Shown: positions 29,448-38,296 of the stretch, piece after piece
Numbering within the stretch: the stretch's first letter is position 1
Layout: every line of letters begins with the position of its first letter
Assembly (NCBI RefSeq): GCF_016862375.1
Contig: NZ_BOMV01000007.1
Span: 558,001-622,000 of the forward strand
Length of the DNA: 64,000 bases
Direction: 5' to 3'
Source: Paractinoplanes rishiriensis
Lineage (GTDB): Bacteria; Actinomycetota; Actinomycetes; Mycobacteriales; Micromonosporaceae
Program-made: the position numbers and the translations under genes
The notes under the pieces: generated by a model
What the model saw: only the letters and a program-made list of their open reading frames with translations
Told to the model about the DNA's origin: nothing
Database searches by the model: none

Positions 29448-30522
29448 TCTCGGTGTCGCCGGCCAGCCGGGCCTGCCGGTCGGCGTCGGTCAGCGCGTCC
29501 AGCACGGCGTCCAGTTCCCCGCCCAGCACCAGGTCGAGGTTGTAGGCGGTGTAGCCGATCCGGTGGTCGGTGATCCGGTTCTGCGGGAAGTTGTAGGTGC
29601 GGATCCGCTCCGACCGGTCGACCGTACGCACCTGCGCCTTGCGCGAGTCGGAGGCGGCCGCGTCCGCCTCCTCCTGCGCGATGGCCAGCAGCCGGGAGCG
29701 CAGGATCCGCATCGCCGACTCCTTGTTCTGCAGCTGGCTCTTCTCGTTCTGGCAGCTCACCACGGTGCCGGTGGGCAGGTGCGTGATCCGCACCGCGGAG
29801 TCGGTGGTGTTCACCGACTGGCCGCCCGGCCCGGACGAGCGGAACACGTCGATCCGCAGGTCGTTCGGTTCGATCTGGACGTCGACGTCCTCGGCCTCGG
29901 GCAGCACCAGCACGCCGGCGGCCGAGGTGTGGATCCGGCCCTGCGACTCGGTGACCGGCACCCGCTGCACCCGGTGCACGCCGCCCTCCCACTTGAGCCG
30001 GGACCAGACGCCGTGGCCGCCCTGGGGCATGCCCTTGGTCTTGACCGCCACCGAGATGTCCTTGACCCCGCCGAGGTCCGACTCCTGCGAGTCGATCACC
30101 TCGACCACCCAGCCGTGGCGCTCCGCGTACCGGGTGTACATGCGCAGCAGGTCGCCGGCGAACAGGGCCGACTCCTGGCCGCCCTCGCCCGCCTTGATCT
30201 CGACGATCACGTCCTTGGCGTCGTTCGGGTCGCGCGGGATCAGCATCTCGCCGAGCTTGTCCTCGAGCGGCGGCAGGGTGGCCGCCACCGCGTCCGCCTC
30301 GGACGCGAACGCCGGGTCCTCGGCCGCGAGCTCGCGGGCCGCGGCCAGGTCGGCCCGCGCGGCCTCCAGCTCGGCGTGGGCCGCGTAGAGCGGTGCGAGT
30401 TCGGCGAAGCGACGGCCGACCCGGCGCACGAGGGCCTGGTCGGCGTGGATGGAAGGGTCCTCCATCCGCTTCTCCAGGTCCGCGTACTCCTCGAGAAGGG
30501 TGGTCAGCCGGTCGTTGCTCAC
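29431..30522 (-). CDS. prfA: Peptide chain release factor 1
   Basis: 363 residues. Reads UAA/UAG and triggers peptide release. The codon-reading tripeptide is PVT in [15 protein letters not shown] (a PxT motif, as in RF1) and the catalytic GGQ is in [15 protein letters not shown], the substrate of PrmC. GTG 30522 is preceded by GGAGG, better supported than the ATG at 30537. Downstream of rpmE and a strong hairpin. The 3' end overlaps the convergent propeller gene by 17 bases. Confidence 0.96.
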   Translation of the reverse strand: MSNDRLTTLLEEYADLEKRMEDPSIHADQALVRRVGRRFAELAPLYAAHAELEAARADLAAARELAAEDPAFASEADAVAATLPPLEDKLGEMLIPRDPNDAKDVIVEIKAGEGGQESALFAGDLLRMYTRYAERHGWVVEVIDSQESDLGGVKDISVAVKTKGMPQGGHGVWSRLKWEGGVHRVQRVPVTESQGRIHTSAAGVLVLPEAEDVDVQIEPNDLRIDVFRSSGPGGQSVNTTDSAVRITHLPTGTVVSCQNEKSQLQNKESAMRILRSRLLAIAQEEADAAASDSRKAQVRTVDRSERIRTYNFPQNRITDHRIGYTAYNLDLVLGGELDAVLDALTDADRQARLAGDTEISRRP

Positions 30523-30540
30523 GGTAGTCCTCCACACGTG

Positions 30541-30579
30541 AACGGCGCCCGCACCCTCTCCCAGGGTGCGGGCGCCGTT
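30541..30579 (-). terminator. Strong hairpin between rpmE and prfA
   Basis: Perfect 17-bp arms: AACGGCGCCCGCACCCT (30541-30557) and its complement (30563-30579), loop CTCCC. It lies 8 bases after the rpmE stop and ends 19 bases before the prfA start. There is no U-tract, but stem strength argues for termination or attenuation of read-through into prfA. Confidence 0.8.
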
Positions 30580-30586
30580 GAAGCAG

Positions 30587-30814
30587 CTACTTCTTCTTGC
30601 CGCCGGCGTTCACCTTGGCGTACTTGGCCTGGAACTTCGCCACCCGGCCCGCGGTGTCCAGCACACGCTGCTTGCCCGTGTAGAACGGGTGGCAGGCGCT
30701 GCAGGTCTCGACGCGGATCTCGCCGCCCTTGGCGGTGCTGCGGGTGGTGAAGCTGCTGCCACAGGAGCAGTTGACCTGAGTGGTCACGTACTCCGGGTGG
30801 ATACCGCTCTTCAT
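30587..30814 (-). CDS. rpmE: 50S ribosomal protein L31, zinc-binding type
   Basis: 75 residues. Zinc-ribbon form: the pairs NCSCGS and [14 protein letters not shown] give four Cys. L31 sits at the 50S-30S bridge. It lies between rho and prfA as in M. tuberculosis, though here a four-gene insertion separates it from rho. Basic C-terminus ends in KKK. Confidence 0.96.
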   Translation of the reverse strand: MKSGIHPEYVTTQVNCSCGSSFTTRSTAKGGEIRVETCSACHPFYTGKQRVLDTAGRVAKFQAKYAKVNAGGKKK

Positions 30815-31065
30815 GTTCCTCGGTCCCTCTCATTAACGTGGTCGCCGGGTCGCTGTCAGCACCGCGCCGCCCCGCCAGGACGGTGGGCTCGGCGTGAACC
30901 GGAACCTTTGCTGGCCGATGGACCAGTCTGCCATGTCGTGCCGGCGGACCGGTAATCGGAGTGCGTCTGCGTCAACGTAACCGCTCCCCCGCGCATTCCC
31001 GGGAGTTTTGCCTGGTTTATCCGACTCGGCCGCGGCAGCCTCCGGGAAGTACCTTCTCCCCTGGC

Positions 31066-31434
31066 ATGACACGACTGTTGATCACACGCGGGCTGCCGGC
31101 CGCCGGCAAGACCACCTTCGCCCGCAAGCTGCAACCCCGGGTCGCCCGGGTCAACCGGGACGACCTGCGCCGGATGCTGCACGGCGCCCGGCTCTTCACG
31201 CGCTTCGGGGCCGGCTTCGAGGTGCACGACTTCGCCGACGTGCCGCTGGCCGAGTGCATCCGGCGGGACGCCGCGCGGCCGGAAGCGGAGCAGGTGGGTG
31301 CGTCCTCGATCCGCGCGATGCACGACCGCTGCCGGTGGCGGATCGTCGGGGTTTTCGACGACCGCCAGCAGGTGGTACGCATGTGGCGAGCGCTCGGGTT
31401 GACCGTTTTTCAGGTGGCGGAGGGTGATTTCTGA
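31066..31434 (+). CDS. Shrunken T4-Pnkp-like polynucleotide kinase/phosphatase
   Basis: 122 residues from ATG 31066. It starts like the kinase domain of T4 polynucleotide kinase: P-loop GLPAAGKTT and VNRDDLRRML with the catalytic Asp/Arg. It then resumes at the FADVPLAECIRRDAARP block with the conserved Arg and IRAMHD. It ends with FDDRQQVVRMWRALGLTV and FQVAEGDF, which matches the very C-terminus of T4 Pnkp, including HAD motif IV (DDR). Missing are about 50-60 residues of the kinase core and most of the phosphatase domain, including the DxDGT nucleophile motif. The frame is intact and is followed after 1 base by an RNA ligase gene. Kinase activity is uncertain; phosphatase activity is unlikely. 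Confidence 0.75.
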   Translation: MTRLLITRGLPAAGKTTFARKLQPRVARVNRDDLRRMLHGARLFTRFGAGFEVHDFADVPLAECIRRDAARPEAEQVGASSIRAMHDRCRWRIVGVFDDRQQVVRMWRALGLTVFQVAEGDF

Positions 31435-31435
31435 G

Positions 31436-32053
31436 GTGAAGTATCCGCGCACCTACCATCTGCCCGATTCTCCGGGCGCCACCGCGGACGACCGGGTTCA
31501 ACCCGATCTGTCCTGGTTGGACGGTGAGCTGGTGGTGACCGAGAAACTCGACGGCGGCAACCTGACCTTCACCCGGGACGCGATGTACGGCCGCTCGCTC
31601 GACTCCGGAACCCAGCCCTGGGACCGGCCGGCCAAGGCGCTGTGGGCCATGACGTCGTACCGCATCCCGGACGAGTGGCGGGTGTGCGGCGAGTCGATGT
31701 GGGCGCGGCGCAGCATCGCGTACTCGGACCTGCCCGGGGTTTTCATCGTCTTCGGCATCTGGGACGAGACCGACACGCTGCTGGGCTGGGACGACACCGT
31801 CGACTGGGCGCGCCGGCTGGAGCTTCCGGTGGTGCCGGTGCTCTACCGCGGCGGCAGTCTGTCCGAGGCGCGCGCCGCCTGGCGGCAGCAGCGCACGCCG
31901 GAAAACTCCGAGGGCTACGTGGTGCGTGCGGCCGGGCGCATCCCTTCCGCCGAGTTCTCCCACAAGGTGCTCAAGTGGGTACGCGCGGACCACGTGCGCA
32001 CCGAGGCGTCGTGGCGGCACCGGGACGACTTCGCCGTCAACGAGTTCGCCTAA
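31436..32053 (+). CDS. ATP-dependent RNA ligase family protein
   Basis: 205 residues from GTG 31436, giving the family-like start KYPRTYHLPDSPG; GTG 31424 is possible but lacks a spaced ribosome site. Covalent nucleotidyltransferase motifs are in order: motif I EKLDGGN with Lys37 as the AMP-accepting residue, motif III VCGESMW with SIAY (about 84-96), motif IV EGYVVR (159-164), motif V HKVLKWVR (176-183). It is compact, with little beyond the catalytic domain. The gene follows the Pnkp-like gene by 1 base, so the pair looks like an RNA end-healing and sealing cassette, as in T4 tRNA repair. RNA rather than DNA as substrate is inferred from family resemblance. Confidence 0.85.
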   Translation: MKYPRTYHLPDSPGATADDRVQPDLSWLDGELVVTEKLDGGNLTFTRDAMYGRSLDSGTQPWDRPAKALWAMTSYRIPDEWRVCGESMWARRSIAYSDLPGVFIVFGIWDETDTLLGWDDTVDWARRLELPVVPVLYRGGSLSEARAAWRQQRTPENSEGYVVRAAGRIPSAEFSHKVLKWVRADHVRTEASWRHRDDFAVNEFA

Positions 32054-32445
32054 CCACCGGTCGCGACTCGTTCGGCCTCGCTGCGCAGGATGCAGAACTC
32101 GTTGCCCTCCGGATCGGCCATCGTCACCCAGCCGGTGCCGTCCGGGCGCCGCAGGTCGTCGATCGGCTTGGCACCGAGCCCGACCAGCCGTTCCAGCTCC
32201 TGGTCCCGGCTGCCCTCGACCGGGCGCAGGTCGAAGTGGATCCGGTTCTTAGTCTGCTTGGCGTCCGGGACCTGGATGAACAGCACGGTGTGCCGGCCGT
32301 CCCGGGAGGTGATCGGACACTCCTCGTGGCCCGGCAGGTTGGGGTCGGCCGGATCCTCCACGTAGTCGAGGACCTGCTGCCACCACCGGGAGAGCTCATG
32401 CGCGTCGGCGCAGTCGACGGTCGTGTGCGAGATGTAGGAGGTCAT
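32050..32445 (-). CDS. VOC (glyoxalase/bleomycin resistance) family protein
   Basis: 131 residues from ATG 32445. Paired beta-alpha-beta-beta-beta modules: SHTTVDCADAHELSRWWQQVLDY at the start, then FIQVPDAKQTKNRIHFDLRP and the terminal WVTMADPEGNEFCIL. His and Glu at metal positions (HFDL, NEFCIL) are retained. Substrate unknown. Its stop overlaps that of the RNA ligase by 4 bases in convergent orientation. The longer frame to 32505 runs into nos and is not used. Confidence 0.88.
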   Translation of the reverse strand: MTSYISHTTVDCADAHELSRWWQQVLDYVEDPADPNLPGHEECPITSRDGRHTVLFIQVPDAKQTKNRIHFDLRPVEGSRDQELERLVGLGAKPIDDLRRPDGTGWVTMADPEGNEFCILRSEAERVATGG

Positions 32446-32482
32446 CCCGGCATGATCCCGCACTTCCGGTCCGGGCAAGAAC

Positions 32483-33652
32483 CTATTTACCGTACGGGCA
32501 ACCACGCATCCCGTCCCGGGCCAGCGCGGCGGCCTCGTCGTCCAGGTAGAAGGCCGGGCGCAGATCCGCCTCCGGGTAGTAGCGGTGGAACACCGGGGTG
32601 ATGCCGCCGGACATCGGCGGGACGATCCAGGTCCAGTCGGCCGGCACCTCGCGACCGGCCTTCTCCTCGTTGCGGATGTGCGCCAGGAAGCGTTGCGACT
32701 CGGTGTGGTGGTCGGTCATCTTGACGCCGTCCCGCTCGAAGCTCCACAGCACCGCGCGGTTCAACTCGACCAGCGCGCGGTCCCGCCACAGCGTCGACTC
32801 CCGGCTGGTGTCCAGTCCCATCCGGGCGGCGACCACCGGCAGCAGGTCGTAGCGGTCGGCGTCGGCCAGGTTGCGTGCACCGATCTCGGTGCCCATGTAC
32901 CAGCCGTTGAACGGCGCCAGCGGGTAGTGCACGCCGCCGACGGTGAGCCGCATGTTGGCGATCGCGGGCACCGCGTGCCAGCGCAGACCCAGTTCCGCGA
33001 ACCAGGGGAACTCGGGGTGTGCGATCGGCACCTCACGGATCGCGCGCTCCGGCAGTTCGTAGAGGCGTACCCCCTCGGCGGGCGTCTCGATGGCCAGCGG
33101 CAGCACGTCGAACTGCTCGCCCTTGCCCTGCCAGCCGAAGCCGCGCATGGCCGCGGTGAAGCCGACCTGCCGGGCGTCGCCGGTGGTGCGGCCGTCCTCG
33201 TCGCGGTAGCCGGCGTAGCGGATGAGCTGCTCGTTCCAGACCCGAGCACACGGTTGGCCGGGCTGCGCGGCGGCGAACACGCTGATCACCGGCCGGATCG
33301 ATCCGGTGCCGGCGGTGTGCAGGTGGTGCACGAGCAGGGAGAAGATCTCGTCGGCGGTACGCGCCCGGCGCCGGTCCAGCACCATGAGGCTGCGCCAGTA
33401 GAGGCGGCCGATGCACCGGCTCGCGTTGCGCCAGGCCATCTTGGCGCCGTAGCTGAGCTCGTCGGTGGTGTGCACGTAACAGCCGGTGGCCGCGATCTGC
33501 GCGCGGACGATGGCCAGCCGTGGCTCGACCGGGCCCAGGCGGGGGTTCTCCACGTAGCACCGGCGGAGAAAATCCTCCGCCTCGGCGGGATCGACCGGCG
33601 CGACCGGATCCCAGGGCTCGGTCGGATGGTCCCGGTACCCGGGCACGATCAT
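32483..33652 (-). CDS. nos: Bacterial nitric oxide synthase, oxygenase domain only
   Basis: 389 residues. Oxidises L-Arg to NO and citrulline using heme and a pterin. The heme-thiolate Cys80 is in MAWRNASRCIGR. The substrate region is recognisable: PVISVFAAAQPG, GWYMGTEIGARNLAD with the Arg-binding Glu, and WTWIVPPMSGGITPVFH. No reductase domain is fused and none is next door, so a general flavoprotein must donate electrons, as in Bacillus enzymes. Start ATG 33652 has GGGAGG upstream. NO from bacterial NOS is linked to oxidative-stress and antibiotic protection and to nitration in some biosynthetic pathways. Confidence 0.94.
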   Translation of the reverse strand: MIVPGYRDHPTEPWDPVAPVDPAEAEDFLRRCYVENPRLGPVEPRLAIVRAQIAATGCYVHTTDELSYGAKMAWRNASRCIGRLYWRSLMVLDRRRARTADEIFSLLVHHLHTAGTGSIRPVISVFAAAQPGQPCARVWNEQLIRYAGYRDEDGRTTGDARQVGFTAAMRGFGWQGKGEQFDVLPLAIETPAEGVRLYELPERAIREVPIAHPEFPWFAELGLRWHAVPAIANMRLTVGGVHYPLAPFNGWYMGTEIGARNLADADRYDLLPVVAARMGLDTSRESTLWRDRALVELNRAVLWSFERDGVKMTDHHTESQRFLAHIRNEEKAGREVPADWTWIVPPMSGGITPVFHRYYPEADLRPAFYLDDEAAALARDGMRGCPYGK

Positions 33653-33740
33653 CGGGTTGCCTCCCACGGTGCGGCCGATGTGATATCGGAGGTTTGCACG
33701 ATGTGAGCGGCGTCGAATCACACAGCGTGTGCGACAAAAA

Positions 33741-33774
33741 GGACGCAGCCCCTCCGATTGGAGGGGCTGCGTCC
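33741..33774 (-). terminator. Intrinsic terminator of rho
   Basis: Perfect 15-bp arms GGACGCAGCCCCTCC (33741-33755) and GGAGGGGCTGCGTCC (33760-33774), loop GATT; one further A:T pair extends it. On the minus strand it is followed by a run of five T (33736-33740), a textbook intrinsic terminator 12 bases after the rho stop. Confidence 0.9.
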
Positions 33775-33786
33775 TGAAATGACCGA

Positions 33787-35730
33787 TTACTCGCCGGGCG
33801 TCGACTTAGCGATCTGCATCAGGAACTCGACGTTGGTGCGGGTCTGCTTCAGCCGATCGAGCAGCAGGTCCAGCGCCGCGCCGGAGTCCAGCGAGTGGAG
33901 CACCTTGCGCAGCTTGTGGATGATCACCAGCTCTTCCTTGCCGAGCAGGATCTCTTCCTTACGGGTGCCGGACGGGTCGATGTCGATGGCCGGGAAGACC
34001 CGCTTGTCGGCGATCTTGCGGTCGAGCTTGAGCTCGGCGTTACCCGTGCCCTTGAACTCCTCGAAGATCACCGTGTCCATCATCGAGCCGGTCTCGACCA
34101 GCGCGGTGGCGAGAATGGTGAGCGAACCACCGTTCTCGATGTTGCGCGCCGCACCCAGGAACCGCTTCGGCGGGTAGAGCGCGGTCGAGTCGATACCACC
34201 CGACATGATCCGGCCGGAGGCCGGCGCGGCCAGGTTGTACGACCGGCCGAGACGGGTCACCGAGTCGAGCAGCACGACCACGTCGTGGCCCAGCTCGACC
34301 AGCCGCTTGGCCCGCTCGATGGCGAGCTCGGCGACCGTGGTGTGGTCCTGCGGCGGCCGGTCGAACGTGGCCGCGACGACCTCGCCCTTGACCGAGCGCT
34401 GCATGTCGGTGACCTCTTCGGGCCGCTCGTCGACCAGCACGACCATGAGGTGGCACTCGGGGTTGTTGTGGGTGATCGCGTTCGCGATCGCCTGCAGCAC
34501 CATCGTCTTACCGGCCTTGGGCGGCGAGACGATCAGCGCGCGCTGACCCTTGCCGATCGGCATGACCAGGTCGATGACCCGGGTGGTCAGGATGTGCGGC
34601 TCGGTCTCGAGCCGCAGGCGCTCCTGCGGGTAGAGCGGCGTGAGCTTGTAGAACTCCGGCCGCCGCCGGGCCTCGTCGGGCTCCATGCCGTTGATGGTGT
34701 CCAGCCGGACCAGCGGGTTGTACTTGTCGCGGCGGTTGTCGCCGCCGTCGCGCGGCGCGGACCGCACGGCACCGGTCACCGCGTCACCGCGGCGCAGGCC
34801 GTACTTCTTCACCTGCGACATCGACACGTAGACGTCGTTCGGCCCGGACAGGTAACCGGTGGTGCGGACGAACGCGTAGTTGTCCAGCACGTCGAGGATG
34901 CCGGCCACCGGAACGAGGACCTCGTCCTCGCTGACGTGCGGCTCGCGGCCGCCGCTGTCCCGTCCGCCGCTGTCACGCTGACCGCCGCCGCCGCCGTCAC
35001 CGTCGCGGTCGCGACCCCGCCGACGGTCCCGGAACCGGCTGCGCCGGCTGCGGCGGCCACCGTCGGAGGAGTCACCGTCATCATCGTCGTGACCTTGGTC
35101 ACTGTTCCGCGGACCGCGGTCGTCCCGCTGGTCGCGCTGGTTGTTGTTGCGCTGCCGATCGCGGTTGCGCTCGCCCCGCTCCGGGCGCTCCGGGCGCTCG
35201 CCGGCCTCGGGCTGACCCGTCGGCTGGCCCGTCGAATGGCCCGTCGACTGGGCGGGCTGCTGGGCCGGCTGGGCGGTGGTCTCGGCGGCCGGGGCGGAGT
35301 CGCGCTGGGCGTTGTTGCGCTCCCGGTTGCGGCGGCTGCCGCCCTCGGCGACCGGCGCGGCCTCCGGCTGCACGGCAGCGGCCTGCGGCGCCTGGACCAG
35401 CGCGGCAGCGGGTGCTTCGACCGGGGCCGCCACCTGGGCCGGAGCCGCTACCGGGGCGGCCTCGACGACCGGCGCGGACGCGGCCCGCGGCGCGGAGCCG
35501 GCGGCGGAAGCGCCGCCGCTCTGACGCTCGGTGATGGCGGTGATCAGCTCGCCCTTGCGCATCCGGGCGGTGCCGGAGATGCCCAGGGAGGCAGCGAGGC
35601 TCTGCAGCTCGGGCAGCAGCATCGCGGAGAGCCCGGTGCCGCCTCGGCGGCGCTTCGTGGCGGTCGCGGTGGTGCCGGCGCCGTCAGCGACGTCAGAAAC
35701 ACCCGACGTCACGTCGGTGGTGTCGCTCAA
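33787..35730 (-). CDS. rho: Transcription termination factor Rho with large Arg-rich insertion
   Basis: 647 residues, about 230 longer than the E. coli protein. The Rho N-terminal helical domain is at residues 33-70 (LSAMLLPELQSLAASLGI). A low-complexity region follows, first Ala/Pro/Gln-rich, then Arg/Asp/Gly/Asn-rich (about 75-270). The RNA-binding fold comes next (VPVAGILDVLDNYAFVRTTG). Then the ATPase: Walker A SPPKAGKT, VLVDERPEEVTD, VVVLLDSVTRLGR and the Q/R-loop region. Such insertions are typical of high-GC actinobacterial Rho. They raise RNA affinity and, in Micrococcus, alter bicyclomycin response. A leader of about 330 bases precedes it. Confidence 0.96.
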   Translation of the reverse strand: MSDTTDVTSGVSDVADGAGTTATATKRRRGGTGLSAMLLPELQSLAASLGISGTARMRKGELITAITERQSGGASAAGSAPRAASAPVVEAAPVAAPAQVAAPVEAPAAALVQAPQAAAVQPEAAPVAEGGSRRNRERNNAQRDSAPAAETTAQPAQQPAQSTGHSTGQPTGQPEAGERPERPERGERNRDRQRNNNQRDQRDDRGPRNSDQGHDDDDGDSSDGGRRSRRSRFRDRRRGRDRDGDGGGGGQRDSGGRDSGGREPHVSEDEVLVPVAGILDVLDNYAFVRTTGYLSGPNDVYVSMSQVKKYGLRRGDAVTGAVRSAPRDGGDNRRDKYNPLVRLDTINGMEPDEARRRPEFYKLTPLYPQERLRLETEPHILTTRVIDLVMPIGKGQRALIVSPPKAGKTMVLQAIANAITHNNPECHLMVVLVDERPEEVTDMQRSVKGEVVAATFDRPPQDHTTVAELAIERAKRLVELGHDVVVLLDSVTRLGRSYNLAAPASGRIMSGGIDSTALYPPKRFLGAARNIENGGSLTILATALVETGSMMDTVIFEEFKGTGNAELKLDRKIADKRVFPAIDIDPSGTRKEEILLGKEELVIIHKLRKVLHSLDSGAALDLLLDRLKQTRTNVEFLMQIAKSTPGE

Positions 35731-36060
35731 TGGATTCCTTCCGTCGGAAAAAGCTCGAGACTCCCGGTTGCAGCCTGACGGCCGGTTGTCTCAGAACCCG
35801 CTTCGCTCTCCAGCGGCGCGGGAGTATGCAGCACGGCAGCTCGACGGTGTCCCTGCCCGTCTCACGTTGACGAGTAGGTCTCGGCGAGTGCAGCGACCTG
35901 GGAGTCTGCTGCTCGGCGTGTGCCTTGCTGAGAATTGAGACGCCCGGAGAAGGCCTTGAAGTCTCGGGGGTGCGCGCCGAACCGCAGAGATCGCTTGCTT
36001 CGCGGCTGTGCTAGGTCTTGAGCGTAGTCAACTCGTGCGACCTGCGGCAACAGGGCCCCG
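35731..36060 (-). promoter_or_regulatory. rho leader region, 330 bases without a gene
   Basis: Non-coding stretch between thrB and rho, with less regular third-position GC than its neighbours. On the minus strand TTGACT lies at 36026-36031, followed 12 bases later by TAGCAC. The spacing is too short for a standard promoter, so only the -35-like hexamer is noteworthy. A long rho leader is expected because rho is autoregulated in several bacteria. I see no riboswitch or strong hairpin in it. Confidence 0.35.
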
Positions 36061-36978
36061 CTAGGCGAGTTCCACCATACTCCCTTTGACAAGAGCACCG
36101 GCGGCATCCACGCCCAACGTCTGGACATGCCATTCTGTTCCCGGGTGGAAATCGGCCGGGACCTCGGTTAACGCCAGGACTGTGGGACCCGCCCCACTGA
36201 CCACAGCCGCCACACCGACCGACCGCAGCGCCGCCACGAGCGATGCGGTACCCGGCATGCCCTCGGCCCGGTAACCCTGGTGCAGCCGGTCCTCGGTGGC
36301 CGCGTGCAGCAGTGCCGGATCGGCGGTCATCGCGTGCGTGAGCAGCGCGGACCGGCCGGCGTTGAAGGACGCGTCGGCGTGCGGCACGGTCGGCGGCAAC
36401 GCGGCCCGTGCGGTCGCGGTGTAGCCGCGTTCAGTCGGAATGAAGACGGTCGGCCGCAACCGGCCGGACGGCGTCAGGCGCACCGCCCGCGCACCGGTGC
36501 CCTCGGTCCAGGCGATGGTGAACCCGCCGAGCAGGCACGGCGCCACGTTGTCGGGGTGGCCCTCGAGCCGGGCCGCGACCCGCAGCGCACCCGCGTCGTC
36601 GAGCCGGTCGGTGCCGCCGGCCACCAGACCGCGGGCCAGTTGCACGCCGCCGACGATCGCCGCCGACGACGAGCCCAGGCCGCGGGCCTGCGGGATCCGG
36701 TTGACGCACTCGACGGCCAGCCCGGCCGGCCGCTCACCCAGCTCGTCGAACGTCGCGAGCATGGCCCGCACCACCAGGTGCTGCTCGTCGCCGGGCAGTT
36801 CGCCGGCGCCCTCGCCCCGCACGGTCACCGCGAAGCCGCCATCGGTCACCCGGGCGGTGAGATCGTCGTAGAGGGTCAGCGCGAGACCCAACGCGTCGAA
36901 TCCGGGACCGAGGTTGGCGCTGGTGGCCGGCGTGCTCACGGACACCGGCGCGGTGACGAAGGTCAGGCCCATGGCCAC
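36061..36978 (-). CDS. thrB: Homoserine kinase
   Basis: 305 residues, GTG 36978 or ATG 36972. GHMP kinase that phosphorylates homoserine for threonine synthesis. ATSANLGPGFDALGLAL opens the fold, the ATP loop is PQARGLGSSSAAIVGG, and the C-terminal strand is AAVVSGAGPTVLAL. In M. tuberculosis it follows thrC directly; here thrC is 5 kb away, with MFS, RND and MarR genes in between. It begins 29 bases after the MFS gene and may be transcribed with it. Confidence 0.95.
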   Translation of the reverse strand: MAMGLTFVTAPVSVSTPATSANLGPGFDALGLALTLYDDLTARVTDGGFAVTVRGEGAGELPGDEQHLVVRAMLATFDELGERPAGLAVECVNRIPQARGLGSSSAAIVGGVQLARGLVAGGTDRLDDAGALRVAARLEGHPDNVAPCLLGGFTIAWTEGTGARAVRLTPSGRLRPTVFIPTERGYTATARAALPPTVPHADASFNAGRSALLTHAMTADPALLHAATEDRLHQGYRAEGMPGTASLVAALRSVGVAAVVSGAGPTVLALTEVPADFHPGTEWHVQTLGVDAAGALVKGSMVELA

Positions 36979-37007
36979 ATGCTAGATCGCCACCTGCGGG
37001 GCGGAGA

Positions 37008-38228
37008 TCATCGGGACACGACCGCCGGGCGCAGCCGCCGGGTGGCGATCCGCCAGCCGATCGCATAGCTGAGCGTGATCGCCCCGCAGCCGGCCAGGAT
37101 CACACGCAGGTCGACGTGGTCGACCACCGCCGAGGCGGCCAGCTGGCTGATCGCGATGGCCAGCATCGCGAGCATCAGGTCGGTGGCGATCACCCGGCCG
37201 CGCAGCCGGTCCGGCACCTCGGTCTGTAGTGCGTACGCGGACAGCGTCCAGTTCGTCCCGCCGGCGCAGTGCGCGACGAAGACCAGCACCAAAACCAGCG
37301 GAAACCACGGCGTCGCGGCCACCGCGAGATATCCGGCGCCGTACGCCGCCATGGACAGCGCCAGGCCGGGCAGCAGCCAGGAACCGCGCCGCAGCACCGG
37401 CCGCAGCAGGAACGGGCCGACCAGCGCGCCGGCCCCGCGCACCGCGAACAGCAGGCCGGCGCCGAGCGCGCCGACGTCGTGCAGGGTGGCGATCAGCGGG
37501 AACGCGATCAGCACGCCGTTGCCCAGTCCGGCCGCGCTCTTGACGGTGACCAGCGCCCGGATCATCGGCCGGGCGACGATGTAGCGCAGTCCCTCGCGCA
37601 GCGCGTGCCAGGTCTGCGGCGGTGCCGTGCCGGCCTCCCGCTCGGCCTGCAGCGGGGTGCGGATGGACGCGGTCAGCAGCGCCGCCACCACGAGGGCGCC
37701 CGCGGTGCCGGCGAAACACCAGTGCGGCCCGGCGATCGAGCCCACCACGCCGCCGAGCGAGGCACCGACGATCGTCATGGTGCCCCAGGCCGAACCGGCG
37801 ATCGCGTTGGCGGCCGGCAGGTCGCCGGGCTCGACCACGTTGGGCAGTGCGGCCGAGACCGCGGGCGTGTAGAAGGCCTTGGCGACGGCCATCGCGCCGA
37901 TCGCCACCAGGGCCAGCGGCGCGGTCGCGGCCGAGCGCACGGTCAGGAGCAGCAGCACCGCGGCGACCGCCGCCAGGTTGGCGACCATCATGACCCGGCG
38001 CCGGTCCAGCCGGTCGGCGACCGTGCCGGTGAACGGCAGCAGCAGGGCCGTGACACCGGTGTCGACGGCCAGCACCAGGCCGCCCCAGATGCCGCTGCCG
38101 GTGAGTTCCGGCAGCAGCACGAGCAACGGAACCAGGACGAACCAGTCGGCGCCGAAAACCACCAGTTCGGCGCCGAACAGCCGCCGGAAGTCGCGATTGC
38201 GGGTAACGACCGAGAACGCTGCCACCAC
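37008..38228 (-). CDS. MFS transporter
   Basis: 406 residues, about 12 hydrophobic segments. The cytoplasmic loop between helices 2 and 3 reads GTVADRLDRRRVM, the MFS signature, with a second copy DRLRGRVIATDLM in the C-terminal half. Resembles the MFS_3/drug-efflux group. Start GTG 38228. No substrate can be assigned. Part of the block inserted between thrC and thrB. Confidence 0.9.
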   Translation of the reverse strand: MVAAFSVVTRNRDFRRLFGAELVVFGADWFVLVPLLVLLPELTGSGIWGGLVLAVDTGVTALLLPFTGTVADRLDRRRVMMVANLAAVAAVLLLLTVRSAATAPLALVAIGAMAVAKAFYTPAVSAALPNVVEPGDLPAANAIAGSAWGTMTIVGASLGGVVGSIAGPHWCFAGTAGALVVAALLTASIRTPLQAEREAGTAPPQTWHALREGLRYIVARPMIRALVTVKSAAGLGNGVLIAFPLIATLHDVGALGAGLLFAVRGAGALVGPFLLRPVLRRGSWLLPGLALSMAAYGAGYLAVAATPWFPLVLVLVFVAHCAGGTNWTLSAYALQTEVPDRLRGRVIATDLMLAMLAIAISQLAASAVVDHVDLRVILAGCGAITLSYAIGWRIATRRLRPAVVSR

Positions 38229-38296
38229 GTACCGAGACGTTACCGTGCGGGCGGGGCCGGCCCGCTGGACCGGCCCCGCCGTTCACTTCGGCTCGC

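Noticed and set aside
33895..35778. Plus-strand 627-codon open frame opposite rho
   Set aside because: Antisense shadow of rho; the hydrophobic repeats near its end reflect the Arg-rich insertion read backwards.
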